NCBI GenBank assembly: GCA_903632075.3
Contig: CAHIKZ030005498.1
Coordinates: 623,501 to 687,500, forward strand
Origin: Acanthosepion pharaonis
Lineage: Eukaryota; Mollusca; Cephalopoda; Sepiida; Sepiidae
Length of the DNA stretch: 64,000 nt
Direction: 5' to 3'
The notes under the pieces were generated by a model. That model saw only the letters and a program-made list of their open reading frames with translations. It was not told where the DNA came from and did not search any database. This document shows, piece after piece, positions 36,421 to 48,565 of this stretch (within the stretch, counting starts at the first letter, position 1; each line of letters begins with the position of its first letter). Both the position numbers and the translations under genes were made by a program.

Positions 36421-37040
36421 TTTTTATTTTTCTCTGAATAGGATTTGTTTACCTATCGCCTTTAACTATTTGGAACGTTTAAAATGTTTAACCCTTTTGT
36501 TTCCTTTTTTAGGAAGTTCCTTCTAAAGTCTACTTCAAATATACACTACGAATATTTCAGCCTAAATTTTATTTACTATTTTTTCCTCAATAGGAGTAGA
36601 TAATGTCGTTCTGTTAGATAGAGGTTTATTACTTTTAGGTTAGTGGAATTTCTTTCACTCACTACACTATCTCCGTCACAGGCAAGTAGTCGGCGAAATT
36701 TCCCTATTAGGTACAACAAAAGTAGCCAAAGCAGAACATATGCGTTGTATTATTTATTTCTAATGAAAACTTTTTTTTTCTGGCGAAAAGACGTCTAATC
36801 TGATTTTCAGTCAGACAGGATTGGTGTGTTGGCTAAGAGTGTAGACGACAGAGCCAATACGGCTCTTTTAGGAAGGTCGACCAAAATTGTCGAACACTAT
36901 TAAACAATTGCATGCTATACACATGCAGACATGTGATGCTGTGATTATGTACGCAGTTACTAATTGTTGAAAATGGAATATTATGTAAGTGGAAGTAGTA
37001 TTAGATCATTTCTCAATCTTTTTAAGCAAGGGCTCACATA
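36421..37040. other. unassigned
   Basis: 36520-36610 is a decayed copy of the array's left flank. Otherwise nothing recognised. Confidence 0.3.
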
Positions 37041-37995
37041 CAGTTCTGTTCAATAAAAGTGACTCACCTGATTTTATTTACTAAAAATATTTTTTGTCTA
37101 TTGTTTTTGGGCTTAAAATAATTTTTAATCATACTAATATAAATACCCCTTCCTGACCACCTAGGAAAAAATTATTCATCTTAAGGTATTCTATTTATAA
37201 TTATAAATTTGGATATAAATGAGATTCAGGAAAAAAAAAACTGTGCAAGAAAGTGACTCAGATATCGCATTCCAATGATTAAACTGGTAAATTTAAAGAG
37301 CTTTTGACAAAATATTGAAAGCTATTTTACAATACACTCAGAACAGTATTCTAGAGAATTCTAGAACAGCTTAAATTAAATCTAGAGTATTCCAGAATTT
37401 TCCAGAAAGCCTCATACAGTATAAAAACAGTTTGAAATAGCCACTCAAGTCACTAAACAGATGAAAGGGTACAAACATGCATCAGAACCACTTAAGGCAT
37501 CTATTATTGCCCTCTCAAAAGCAGGCAAGTCTACGAGAGAAATTGCAGAAATTGCTATAACCTCACAATCAACTGTCTCTCGAGTGTATAGGGCACATAA
37601 TGATGCCACTCCTGCTCCAAGGAAGGAAACAAGGGGACGAAAGAAAATGATTGATGATAGAACTGGCAGGGTAATCAAGAGAGAAGTTGCAAAGAATAGG
37701 ACTATAACTAGCCAAGAAATTGCAGCCAGCCTAAGTGAAGAGCAAGGTGTTAGTCTTGCCTCTTCAACAATCCGTCAGAACAAGGTTACAAATCTTGTTA
37801 CAACAAGGCTACAAATATTGCACACGAAGGTTTAAGCCGCTAATAAGCAAAGCCAACAAAGCAAAGAGACTTGAATGGGCTCACTATTACAAAAATTTAA
37901 CCATAGAAGACTGGAAGAATGTTCTCTTCTCCGATGAAACAAACGTTGAGCTAAATTCAAAGGATAAGATGAGTTACTTTTATTGAACAGCACTG
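37041..37995 (+). mobile_element. Tc1-like transposon, both terminal repeats, C-terminus deleted
   Basis: Inverted ends CAGTTCTGTTCAATAAAAGT (37041) and its near complement ending at 37995 lie between TA dinucleotides (37039-37040, 37996-37997). The transposase starts MKGYKHASEPLKAS at 37461 and has a helix-turn-helix (GKSTREIAEIAITSQSTVSR) and a basic second DNA-binding region. A frame shift near 37790 leads to KRLEWAHYYKNLTIEDWKNV and FSDET with the first catalytic Asp. The following about 200 residues with the second Asp and the Glu are deleted. Full Tc1-type enzymes run about 340 residues. Ends could still be mobilised in trans. Confidence 0.85.
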
Positions 37996-37997
37996 TA

Positions 37998-38815
37998 GGA
38001 GCAAATGAATAAATTACGGTACACTTAGCAAAGTCTTTAAAGGGTATACATTGAAATCTTGTGAAATAAAACTATGTATTTAAAGAAATACTCACACAAA
38101 TAGGAAGTTACTTTATTTCTATGTTTCTATTGAACTATTTGTGCAGCTTATTCCGTGTAAAACCTGTGCCTGTTGTTTTTTCTCACACTTCTCTTGTAGA
38201 CTGCTTTTGGCAATGGTATCTAGCAGTCATTATCAGAAGTTCTTTGGAGGAAGAAGTGGAATGATTCAACACTAGAATAGTTCGGGAGATTGTAACAAAT
38301 AGCAACATTACTTCCTAAAATAATCGTTTCTCTTTCTCTCTTATTTACGTGCTATCTACCTATGTCTCTTTTCGATGAAGATTCCCTTACTTTATTTTCT
38401 TCTTGTTTTTACGAAGAGTTGCCTTTCATAAATTCTTCCTGCGATTAAATTAAGCCTGAAACCTCGGAATGTCATCTATATTTAATATAAAGAAATTATT
38501 TTATGGTTTTACATGTAAAAAAAATAGCCATTTCTTGTTTAGTTAAAAAAAAATTATCTTTTTTTTTATTGTTAAAGGGTAATTTAAGAAAAACCTAGAT
38601 ATATAACTCGAAGACATTTAACTAAGAATTGATTTTAAAATTTAATTCTCAATTTATTTTGGGTTGTGAGAATATGATATATAAATTCAAAGACAATCAC
38701 ACAATTTTAGATAATTGAAGGACGAAAAGAAAATATATCTATGTAAAGCGATCTCTCCTTCAGTTTTATATAGTCGCTTGAAAGGACGAAATGTGTTACA
38801 TAGATTTGTTTTGCA
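37998..38815. other. unassigned
   Basis: AT-rich, no recognised feature. Confidence 0.35.
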
Positions 38816-40370
38816 ATTTATAATTCGTTTTTCCTAAGTATTGGGTTACACACATTGAACCACACTGCCATTCCCAATATATAACCATGTACAGACCTTC
38901 TGGTGTTATGCAAATCACATCATTATCATCTACTTGACTTTTGTAATCGTTGGGCGGATCCAAATGCAGAAGCCACACTAGCTGTTTTCCGCAACGGTCT
39001 ATCAACAGCAGCCATAAGCAATTCTGGTAGTCACACCTGTCCATTTTTTGGCATTGTACAACAAGTTTTAGCGTTGTCACCCTCTCCTACGTCCATCTTT
39101 AACGGTAACTTGCATGGTGGTCGTGCACAGGCTGCCGTACATTGTAATGCGTCCAAACCACACCAGATTTCTCCGTTTGACATAATTACAACCCTCTATG
39201 GAAAACCTCCTCACTGTCAGTCAACAATTTACCATTCTCAGCTTCTACTAACGTTGTTTTCTGTTGGTTGGTCTTAGTCTGTTTATTATTGCCAGTAAGC
39301 GTATCCTTATCAATGGTTTTGCGCTTATTTTCTATCCATTCCTCTTTAGCTGCCCGCAATTTCCTCATCATATCACTGTGCACTTCCTGATATTGGGCAT
39401 GAAACCCCGCCAACTGGGTGCTTCTTTCCTCTCAGTTCTTTGCTCTTATCACACAAATCCAAGATTTCATTCGTGACCCACGGTTGCATTTTTCTTCGGT
39501 GTTTGCCAAAACTTCCTCAGTTGTTGTGAGTAACACTTCTTTAATGTGATCTGCAAAATTGTCTATATCACTGCTATTTATGTTCAGGACTGCGAACTTT
39601 CTACCAACTTTGGTCTAGAACAGCTGAGTGACTTCAGGTTGTTTTGCTTTATCAATATGGAAGCGGATGCGGGTATCCTTTGAACAGCGGTTAATTTTCA
39701 GTTCTCATTTAAAAGTATTTTTTTTTTAGCAGGAGTATTACTAATGACTGAATGCCCTCGCTAGGCAACTTTTTGTCCCCAAATCTTCTTATTGTTAAGA
39801 CTTTGATAGTTTCTTCGCCTCCATGTTTTATCAGGGGGAATATTATCCCCTCCGTGTGACTTGCCAGGTTTTAAGCTCTTTACTGCCATCTCAAAGTCTT
39901 CTTTAAGCATTGACGGACCGGTCTAGTATTCATCTGCGCAGTGCTGTCACTTGGCAATATGGAGACATCTGGATGTAACTGATAATTGTATAAACCATCA
40001 CAGCATTGCATCAATCTATGGAGAAACTTCTCACTGTCAGTCAACAATTTACCATTCTCATGCTCTAAGACCGTTTCTTTCTGTTGGTTGGTCTTAGTGA
40101 CCTTAGGTCTGTTTATTATTGCCAGTAAGCGTATCCTTATCAATGGTTTTGCACTTATTTTGTATCCATTCTTCTTTAGCTGCTCGTAATTTTCTCATCA
40201 TATCACTGTGCACCGCGCCAACTGAGTGCTTCTTTTCTCTCAGTTCTCTCATCTTATCACACAAATCCAAGATTTCATTCGTGACACATGGTTGTATTTT
40301 CCTTCGGTGCTTGCCCCAAAATTTCTCAGCTGTTATGAGTTAACACTTCTTTAATGTGATCCAGGGCTAA
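38816..40370 (-). pseudogene. LINE ORF2 fragment (endonuclease-to-RT linker), partly duplicated
   Basis: Minus-strand frames read HSDMMRKLRAAKEEWIENK, then KTNQQKTTLVEAENGKLLTD (39186-39413). A second copy (39880-40143) has TKTNQQKETVLEHENGKLLT, then LYNYQLHPDVSILP. This linker is characteristic of RTE/jockey-like LINE ORF2 proteins often mis-annotated as craniofacial development protein. 39190-39580 and 40010-40370 are duplicates about 820 bp apart. Reverse transcriptase motifs are absent and frames are broken. Confidence 0.75.
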
Positions 40371-41020
40371 AAATAACATTTTAAAATCACATAAACCTCA
40401 ATAAAAAGAATTTTCCTTTGACCAATTCTTGTGAACTTTTCAATTACGAGAATTTTTGACTGTGACAGATATATATTGAGGAACTTAGGATCTACAGAAT
40501 CTTACTCCTCTGAGAAGGACCCCAATACATAAACGTTTCAAACTAGATCAGGAATACGACATAGATGAAATGAGTTCCCCTATTGTACTGAATCTTTTCC
40601 ACGATTATGCGCATTTACAAATACAGATGAGGTAATGTCGGCACTGACGATTTAAGCATGGCATACCACATGCCAGTAGGAGACAAAAAGGCTGCTTTCC
40701 CCAACGAGGCCAATTATGAAGGAAGGGGAGTTCAGCTGAGGACATAGATATTCATAGTTTGGATAAGAATTGATCTCGGACAGAAAATCACCATCCCCTG
40801 TCAAGTATTCCAAGAAATTGTACTTAAGATAGACCTGAATCTGTGATCAAAAGTTTTACTGAAAGCAGTGTTAGCACCGGCCCTGAATCCATCTTAAAAC
40901 TTCATAATATGGAATTAGTAAATACTAAACGCTTCAAATGCCTCGGCGTAGGGTTAGTTTTAACAAATTTAGTATATGACAAAAGGAAATTAAACCTCGT
41001 ATAGGTTGCGCCAGAAGTAG
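40371..41020. other. unassigned
   Basis: No recognised feature. Confidence 0.3.
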
Positions 41021-41555
41021 TTTTTTTGGCCACAAAACCAAAACTCGAGTCATATCCTTTTAATAACCACGTCAGCTCGAGATTTTCATGTGGATGTCAT
41101 GTATGGCGTCAAACTCATTCAGAAATATATAAACTCATAGCTGTATACATTGGTTAAAATGGCTTTGAGTGAGTGAAGTCTGTTGTTCTTAGCGAAGGTC
41201 ATCCTTCTTTGAGCCACGTCGACTGGCGCTACACAATCACAAAGACAGAACTACACCAGAAACCACATCAGATGAGGACATTCGATAAAAATGGATAGCA
41301 CATGTAACTCAAAGAGTAAATAATGGTTATAATCAAGATGTCGGGGTTCTACACAAATTCAGGAGAAAATAATGACATTCTAATAAAGAATTCTAGCTTA
41401 GGAGACGTTATTTAAATTAATGAAGGCATGAAACCTACTAATTATTAAATCTGGATGTTGGGCTAAAAAAGTAATTGATCGATGGTGGGCGTGAAATTAT
41501 TAAAGCACAGCCAGTCTCTATTACCTTGTTTAAGAAAAACATACATTTTGATCAC
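41021..41555 (+). repeat. R5/R3-related fragments
   Basis: 41070-41160 resembles 29150-29260 (ATGTGGATGTCAT, GGCGTCAAACTCATTCAGAA). 41290-41345 matches R3 at 16081. The rest is unassigned. Confidence 0.45.
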
Positions 41556-41560
41556 TATTT

Positions 41561-42330
41561 ACATTATTCGGACTATTGTCCTCATCTTTGTCGCCATATT
41601 TATTACAACGTTTCGGCCTTTCAGTATCTGTCTATATTTCTGAGATGAGGTATAATGTACGCTATTTACATTATTCGGACTATTGTCCTCATCTTTGTCG
41701 CCATATTTATTACAACGTTTCGGCATTTCAGTATCTGTCTATATTTCTGAGATGAGGTATTATGTACACTATTTACATTATTCGGACTATTGTCCTCATC
41801 TTTGTCGCCATATTTATTACAACGTTTCGGCCTTTCAGTATCTGTCTATATTTCTGAGATGAGGTATTATGTACACTCTTTACATTATTCGGACTGCTGT
41901 CCTCATATTTGTCGTCATATTTATTACAACATTTCGACCTTTCAGTATCTGTCTATATTTCTGAGATGAGGTATTATGTACACTCTTTACATTATTCGGA
42001 CTGCAGTCCTCATATTTGTCGTCATATTTATTACAACATTTCGACCTTTCAGTATCTGTCTATATTTCTGAGATGAGGTATTATGTACGCTATTTAAATT
42101 ATTCGGACTAATGTCTTCATCTTTGTGGCCATATTTATTACAACGTTTCGGCCTTTCAGTATCTGTCTATATTTCTGAGATGAGGTATTATACCTCTTTA
42201 CATTATTCAGTTTCTGTCCTCCATATTTGTCGTCATATTTATTACAACATTTCGACCTTTCAGTATATGTCTATATTACTGAGATGAGGTATTATGTAAA
42301 CTATTTACATTATTCGGACTATTGTCTTCA
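41561..42330 (-). repeat. 107-bp array of SINE S1 tails, eight units
   Basis: ACATTATTCGGAC landmarks at 41561, 41668, 41775, 41882, 41989, 42096 (AAATT), 42200 and 42307, nearly all 107 bp apart. Each unit has the S1 tail (ACAACGTTTCGGCC) plus a linker CAGTATCTGTCTATATTTCT. Only the last unit joins a full SINE. Confidence 0.9.
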
Positions 42331-42586
42331 TTTTTGTCGTCATATTTCTTACAACGTTTCGGCCTTCTTCAATGGTTGGAATGTCCAACTGAACCCTTTA
42401 TTTCACCCGCTGGGGTAGACTGCTCTAGTTCCACGTACCATGTTTAATGGATGTCAGTTATCAGTTATCTCACGTTAATTCCCCTCTCCAAGTTCTCCAC
42501 TGCCTCAACTGGGTATTGAACTCACATTCTTTGGACACATAGCACGGGGAATAAAGGCATTAGTTAGATCCAGTGAAAGGACTCAA

Positions 42587-42590
<4 letters not shown>
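42331..42590 (-). mobile_element. tRNA-derived SINE S1, copy 3
   Basis: Follows the array: GGCCTTCTTCAATGG, the body, then GGTATTGAACTCACA (B box, minus strand, near 42511). The head is broken and runs into (TA)n. Confidence 0.7.
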
Positions 42591-42659
<69 letters not shown>

Positions 42660-42796
42660 GTGAGTTAGATAGATAGATAGATACGTAATAAAGATGGATA
42701 TGAAGAGATAGACCGAGAGATAGATAAAAACAAAATATATATATAGGAAGTGAGATAGGTAGATAGATAGATGAACTACAATGATAGGATTAGATT

Positions 42797-42851
<55 letters not shown>
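42588..42851. repeat. (TA)n, GATA repeats, (TA)n
   Basis: (TA)n 42588-42656, a duplicated GAAGTGAG.TAG(ATAG)n spacer, (TA)n 42799-42850. Confidence 0.95.
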
Positions 42852-43540
42852 TTTATCGTCATTGACTATTGTACATTTTATAAATTGTTTCTGCTTGTAG
42901 TAGGCGAAGATTGGAACATGTCAACTCTTGCAGAATTGTCGCTCTTTATTTAAAAAGTATATTTCTTTGGCGTTCTTCGATGAAAGGGTGTCATTTTTAT
43001 TGTCGGCGAAAACTTGGCTCGCTCGTTGTATTGTTGGCATCAACGAGGGCAAAAGCGTTTGCTGATTGGCTGAGTCATGAAAACGGCCATGAGTCGGACC
43101 CAGCCAAAGAATTTTGAGCACTGGCCAACCATTATGGTCGGCCAAATGTTTAGTAAATATTTGTCGAAAAGGAGGAATGCTTTTCAGAAATGTCGGATGA
43201 TAAAAGGTAAATGAGAAAAAGCAGAAGGGAAATAAAGCTCTTTGGGGAGTTTCTTATTGTCGAAATAGACTGCGCTTGGCGCCATTGCGTCTTGTACCGA
43301 GCGAAGACGTCTACATTGTTCACGGTGGCTTTTTGGTTCGGGATCAGAGCTAAACCATCCATTAGACGCCATTTTATTGTTGGGGCCGTTGTTAGAGAAG
43401 CTCCTTTTTTTGAAAAGTTTTCTTTCACTTTAGAATATTTTTTTTTTCTTTTACTTTGGTTTCTAAGTCTTAGTCAGCCTTTTTAACTCGTAGTAATTTC
43501 ATACTTGGTTTCATTGGGCTTTTTTTTCTTATTTATCTTT
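42852..43540. other. GC-richer unassigned island
   Basis: Few repeats. GATTGGCTGAGTCATG (43065-43080) joins an inverted CCAAT box to an AP-1-like TGAGTCA. Overlapping frames of 60-92 codons on both strands have no recognised domain. A host promoter or first exon is possible but unproven. Confidence 0.3.
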
Positions 43541-43846
43541 AACTTCTACTTCATCATCATTATCATTATCATATGATATTCATCTCTTCTTCTTTTTCAC
43601 ATTCATTCATAAATAGCAACATCATCATCATCATCATCTTCATCATCATCATCATCATCATCATCTTCATCATCATCATCATCATTTTGACTTTCTTCTT
43701 TTCGTTTCTTTCTTCATATTCTCACTATTTGCATCCGGTCATACCATATTTTGATTTTTTTCTCCATCGTCATCATCATCATCCAAGCACTGCATCCTTT
43801 TGCCTTAACCAGCAAAATCTATTGTTTCTTTTTCTTTTTTCTTCAT

Positions 43847-43877
<31 letters not shown>

Positions 43878-44880
43878 AGCATCATCAGCATCATCAAATC
43901 TGAATCTTTTTTTTTTCTTAACAATCAAAATCTATGTCATCATAATCTTCTTCTTCTTCATTATCATATGTTCATAAATTCCACCTTTCCATCCGTTCAA
44001 ACCTTCGTCTACTCATTCTTCACCATCATCATCATCATCATTAGTACGAACTTGTTCTTCTTTTTCATCATCATCATCATCATCATTACGAACTTGTTCT
44101 TCTTTGTCATCATCATCACCATCATCATTACGAACTTGTTCTTCTTTTTCATCATCATCATCATTACGAACTTGTTCTTCTTTATCATCATCATCATCAT
44201 CATCATTACGAACTTGTTCTTCTTTTTAATCATCATCCTCATCATCATCACCATCATCATTACGAACTTGTTCTTCTTTTTCATCATCATCATCATCATC
44301 ATTACGAACTTGTTCTTCTTTTTCATCATCATCAACATCATCACCATCAGCAACAAGATTCAATGTGCATCATTTTTACTTAACAATCAAAATCCATGTT
44401 TTCTTCGGCTTCTTCATCGTCATATGTCCTTAATTTTATTCTTTATATCCGCTCATAAGTTCATCTTCATAATCATCATCACAACTGTTTTCTTCTTCTT
44501 CTTCTTTTTCTTCTTCTTCTTTTTCTTCTTCTTCTTCTCCTTCTTCTTCACCATCATCATCATAATCACGACTTTCCTCTTTTTTTCTTCATTTTCATAT
44601 GAGTTTCATCGCCTCTTTTTCCCATCGATTTGTAACTTAATCATCATCATCTTCATGAAACATAATAACTTTTCTTCTTCTTCTTCTTTGTAGTCGTCGT
44701 TGTTGTCTTGTCTTTCGATCAATAGCTCTTGTTGTATTTGCTGTTGTTCTTCCTCTTCATCATCATCATCTTCCTTTTCTTTTTCTTCGTCGTCGTACTC
44801 ATCGTCTTCGTCTTTTTTGTTGTTATTGTTGCTGCTGTTCTTCGTCTCCTTCTCGCCATCCATTCGCTGTAGTGCCGTAT
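43541..44880. repeat. (CAT)n/(CTT)n tract with 50-60 bp sub-repeats
   Basis: From 44040 to 44345 a unit TACGAACTTGTTCTTCTTT plus (TCA)n repeats seven times. (CTT)n at 44490-44550. The 241-codon frame (43968-44693), rich in Ile and Phe, is a translation of this repeat and not a gene. Confidence 0.9.
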
Positions 44881-45175
44881 ACATGAAACAAAACGTTGTA
44901 AGTAATTTAAGCTCCAGGTGCGAATATGCACTGGCTCTGACTTAAGAAACGTTGAACGCTAAGGATTACATCGATATGGGAGCCTATATCTGACGAGGGT
45001 TATTTCGGATCATAACACGAGTTCACCTGTTAATATTTTATTTTAGTAGCATCAAAGGTTCGTGGTCAATCTCAATTTCTTATACTAAATATGTTATAAG
45101 TTGTATATTATTCAGTTAAATGCCACAAGTGATACACACTTGAGAGATCATGTCTCTTTTGAGTCATATATGACT
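44881..45175. other. unassigned
   Basis: No recognised feature. Confidence 0.3.
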
Positions 45176-45745
45176 GGACAGATTTTCTCGCAGTAGATTG
45201 CTACTTCTTTCTGCTATAGAATGATTACCAACTAAGGCTATAGAGCCGATACTCTCCTGCTATTCAACACTAGCCATATATGGTCTGGTGCTTCTGATGT
45301 GGATCTTTTACGAAATCCAAAGAAGGATTTCTAATGTGATCGATTCTAGGCATCATTCACTTTCTCACCGACGTAAAGTGGCTGCTCTCTGTCTTTTCTA
45401 CAAACATTTTCACGGCAACCGTTGAGCTTTTTTTTTTCCTGGTTCCCCGACTACATGAATTTAAGCGTGCTACTAGATTGGTAGTTAGGTCTCTGTTTTT
45501 TCTAACTAGCTAGATGCAACCGCCGCTTCTATTTTAACTGTTTCTTTGCTCGCACTTCTCACCTGTGGAAGTCCCTCCCGTTTTCTTGGTTTCATAAGAA
45601 CTACACTCATCAACAATTCAAATACAACCTCAATCAACACCTGTCTTCTATAGCCCTGTTTTTGTTTTATTTGTTTACTGAGTCCTTCTTATTGTTTGCA
45701 TTCTAGGGGCATTATCGGAGAGAAACGATTTAAAAAAAAAAACAG
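45176..45745 (+). pseudogene. LINE pol-like ORF C-terminus
   Basis: Frames read TSHIWSGASDVDLL (near 45270), then IQRRISNVIDSRHHSLSHRR and KVAALCLFYKHFHGN (to 45425), then FFARTSHLWKSLP (45543-45581) and QQFKYNLNQHL. This is the region after the reverse transcriptase thumb in jockey/CR1-like LINEs, the longest copy of the family also at 5.5, 48.8 and 59.6 kb. At least two frame shifts and stops. Catalytic RT motifs lie upstream and are absent. Confidence 0.8.
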
Positions 45746-46248
45746 CTGGGGTGGAGAGAAGGGATGGATACATACATTTCTCATGATATTTGCGCGAAAG
45801 CGAATGCAATGAACTCAACTGAAATTCGAACTAGGCTCCCAGATTTCTCAGTTGGAGACGTTATTCGAAATATCACACCGCACATTCAAAAGCGATATAT
45901 ACAAGGACTTATTTGAAAATGATTTATTAATTCCACTTGGTGCGATGGTGAATATAAATTCGATTCCGGGACAATCGGTAATATTTGAGAGAAGATAATA
46001 ATTAGCTCATGAAATCGTGACAATATGAATATGAAAGGGGGCCATATCCTATTTTAATTCATGATTTTCATATTCAAAATGCATTACTATTCCCATTATC
46101 CGAACATCTTAGGACAAGCCCCGAAAAATTTTAAATTCTAGATAAATAAATACACAAATTATCAAAAACTCATTTTCTAAAACAAATTTAACATTTCATC
46201 AGCAAATAAGATTTTCAAATATTTTGTTCAAGTTTTCGTCTGGCTTAT
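45746..46248. other. unassigned, possible S2-like fragment at start
   Basis: 45755-45860 loosely resembles SINE S2 (TACATTTCTC..GATATTTGCG). Otherwise AT-rich. Confidence 0.3.
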
Positions 46249-46574
46249 TGTTATGGGGTCCACCCCTTTTTCAGACAAGTGGACTCGACCAGTGTGTACT
46301 TGGACTGCTGCCGTTAAATACCCAGAGTCAGTCAGAGAGAGAAGGAGGAGTGATTGTGATTGAGTTGGAGGTAGAGTAATAGTGTAAGGTAACCGCTTTT
46401 AGAAGTCACATTTACGAACACGTAGACTCCTACTTCAAGACTGGATTTACCAGACTGTGTATATATAATATTATTGCTACTAACCGCGTTTCTGGATCTA
46501 CTAACCGTATTACCAATTGTATTATTGTGTAAATACATTTATTTGTTATATTTCATTCCTACGTTTGTCATTCA
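46249..46574 (+). mobile_element. candidate solo LTR
   Basis: Starts TGTTATGGGGTCCACC and could end TTGTCATTCA at 46574, followed by TTGGAGACCAG, which might be a primer-binding site. A TATA-like TATATATAATATT lies near 46460. No second copy or gag/pol is present, so this rests on ends alone. Confidence 0.3.
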
Positions 46575-46680
46575 TTGGAGACCAGATTTCATCTCGGAAT
46601 CCAAAACATTTATTTTCCCCATGAATAAAAGCGTTCAACTTTTATCAGTTACCGACTGAACTCCAATTATTTGTTTTATT

Positions 46681-46862
46681 TTTTTCCAGAAGCTGTATAC
46701 TTTAATGTAGTTGTAAGTGTACCTACAAATTCATAGATTATTTTTTCAGAAGCTGCATACATTAATGTAGTTGTAAGGGTACCTTCACATTCATAGCCTA
46801 TTTTTCCAGAAGCTGAATACTTTAATATAGTCGCAAGGCTCCCTTCACATTAATAGCCTAAC
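46681..46862. repeat. 60-bp tandem repeat, three units
   Basis: CAGAAGCTG at 46687, 46747 and 46807, followed in each by ATAC.TTAAT.TAGT.G.AAG. Confidence 0.9.
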
Positions 46863-47670
46863 CTGCTGAAACATTTGTCAGGGCTTATGTACTGAAATTT
46901 CCATTTAAAACGTTAAATTAAGTTTTGTAAATTCTGAAAATACTTGTCCGAGATGAAATATTAAGATGGGTTCAGTTCCGGTAATTGGGAAATGTTCGGA
47001 TGATTTCACTGTTTCGCTTCATTTCACATAGGGATAATAGAAGGCTAAATGTTGATGAACAGATAAAGGTGGGGAAGCTTCGAACCATAGTCCTGATATA
47101 CATTTAATAGAATAGATAGGCATATTGGAGTTCGGATATTTGTACACCAGATTCATGATTTTTTCTCACACAATAATAATTATAGGTAGAAATACCCGTG
47201 AAAAGTTCCTATATGAATTTTCTTATGAATATTAATTGTTAAGTTAAGGATATAAATAAGCTCATAGCGAGTTCTACGACAATAAAATATCCGGAGAAAT
47301 CCGCCTATAATATCGTTATTTTTTGAGCTCAATAACAAAACAGTGCAATAACAATCATGAATATGAATGCTTGTCGTTATTTAAAAGAAAAATAATATAA
47401 AAAAGATTTGAAATTGCAAACTTTTTTTCATTTCACTGAATCAGACGTTAAAAACTTCTATCTTTTCACTTCCTTTCATTTTCTCAATGAAACCAAGTAG
47501 CGTCCCTGATATGTTCATTCTGTCTTTCCCTGCGAAGAAAACGCCATTGTCGATAATTTATTGGGTATTGGCAGATGTTACACACTTCTAACTTGCCTCC
47601 TTTCTTGCTTTACTTCTTTCAATTTCTCACTGAAACGACGTAATGTCCCTAATATGTCTTCATCCTGGGT
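46863..47670 (+). repeat. family R7, copy 1
   Basis: 47260-47670 aligns with 49560-49890, with parts again at 50525-50640 and 50920-51020: CTCATCGCGAGTTC-like start, AAAATATCC, TTCACTGAA.CAG, ACTTCTATCTT, CACTGAAACCAAGTA. Confidence 0.55.
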
Positions 47671-48565
47671 AAGACGTTAAACTATATCCGCGTCCAAGGT
47701 AAGACGATAAACTACGTCCAGCAGCAAGGCCTCTGATCAGGAGATTTTGAGGTGCGTAGAACCACCTCAATTGCTGGTGTTCCCACATCCACCGTGTCCC
47801 GGTGTGGTAGCAACTGTTAGGGTCCCGGCTATGGGCAAATAGTTAACTATTACCGGAAATACTTTTTTGAAAATAATTATTAACAGCAATACAAATTAGA
47901 AGGAAAAATATAACCAGAAGAAGATTTTTGACAAAGCAAAATATTACCAGCAATAAAAAATGTTGTCGCCATTAAATGACTCATTGAGGTTGATATGCCG
48001 TAAAACAAAATAAACCAAACCAATCTAAACCAAAGAATACATATTCTATTCATACGAATGTATCCTAAAAATGTTGTCAGCATTAAATAACGCATTGAGG
48101 TTGATATGCCGTAAAACAAAATAATCCAAACCAATCTAAACCAAAGAATACATATTCTATTTATACGAATCTATCCTAAAAATGTTGTCGGTATTAAATA
48201 AACCATTGAGGTTGATATGTCGTAAAACAAAATAAACCAAGCCAATCTAAACCAAATAATACATATTCTATTCGTACGAATCTATCCTAAAAATGTTGTC
48301 GGCATTAAATAACCCATTGAGGTTGATATGCCGTTAAACAAAATAAACCAAACCAATCTAAACCAAAGAATACATATTCTATTCATAAGAATCTATCCTA
48401 AAAATGTTGTCCTCATTAAATAACTCATTGAGGTTGATATGCCGTAAAACAAAATAAACCAAACCAATCTAAACCAAAGAATACATATTCTATTCATACG
48501 AATCTATCCTAAAAATGTTGTCGGCATTAAATATCCCATTGAGGTTGATATGTCGTTAAACAAAA
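47671..48565 (+). repeat. R5 copy and 111-bp array, about 5.5 units
   Basis: 47660-47850 repeats the R5 block GGTAAGACGATAAACTAC and GGCCTCTGATCAGGAG. GTTGTC landmarks at 47962, 48073, 48184, 48295, 48406 and 48517 are exactly 111 bp apart. Unit contains CATTGAGGTTGATATGCCGT and AAACCAAACCAATC. A single diverged unit is at 29740-29800. Confidence 0.85.

Noticed and set aside
43968..44693. 241-codon ORF, the longest in the window
   Set aside because: It is a translation of (CAT)n and (CTT)n repeats giving runs of Ile and Phe. No gene signal.
44606..44945. Acidic low-complexity or Ser-rich proteins on either strand
   Set aside because: Frames of the CTT/GAA repeat; no start context or conserved part.
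41561..48565. CRISPR-like arrays (107- and 111-bp periods)
   Set aside because: Whole units repeat without unique spacers, no cas genes, and the setting is eukaryotic. These are satellites.
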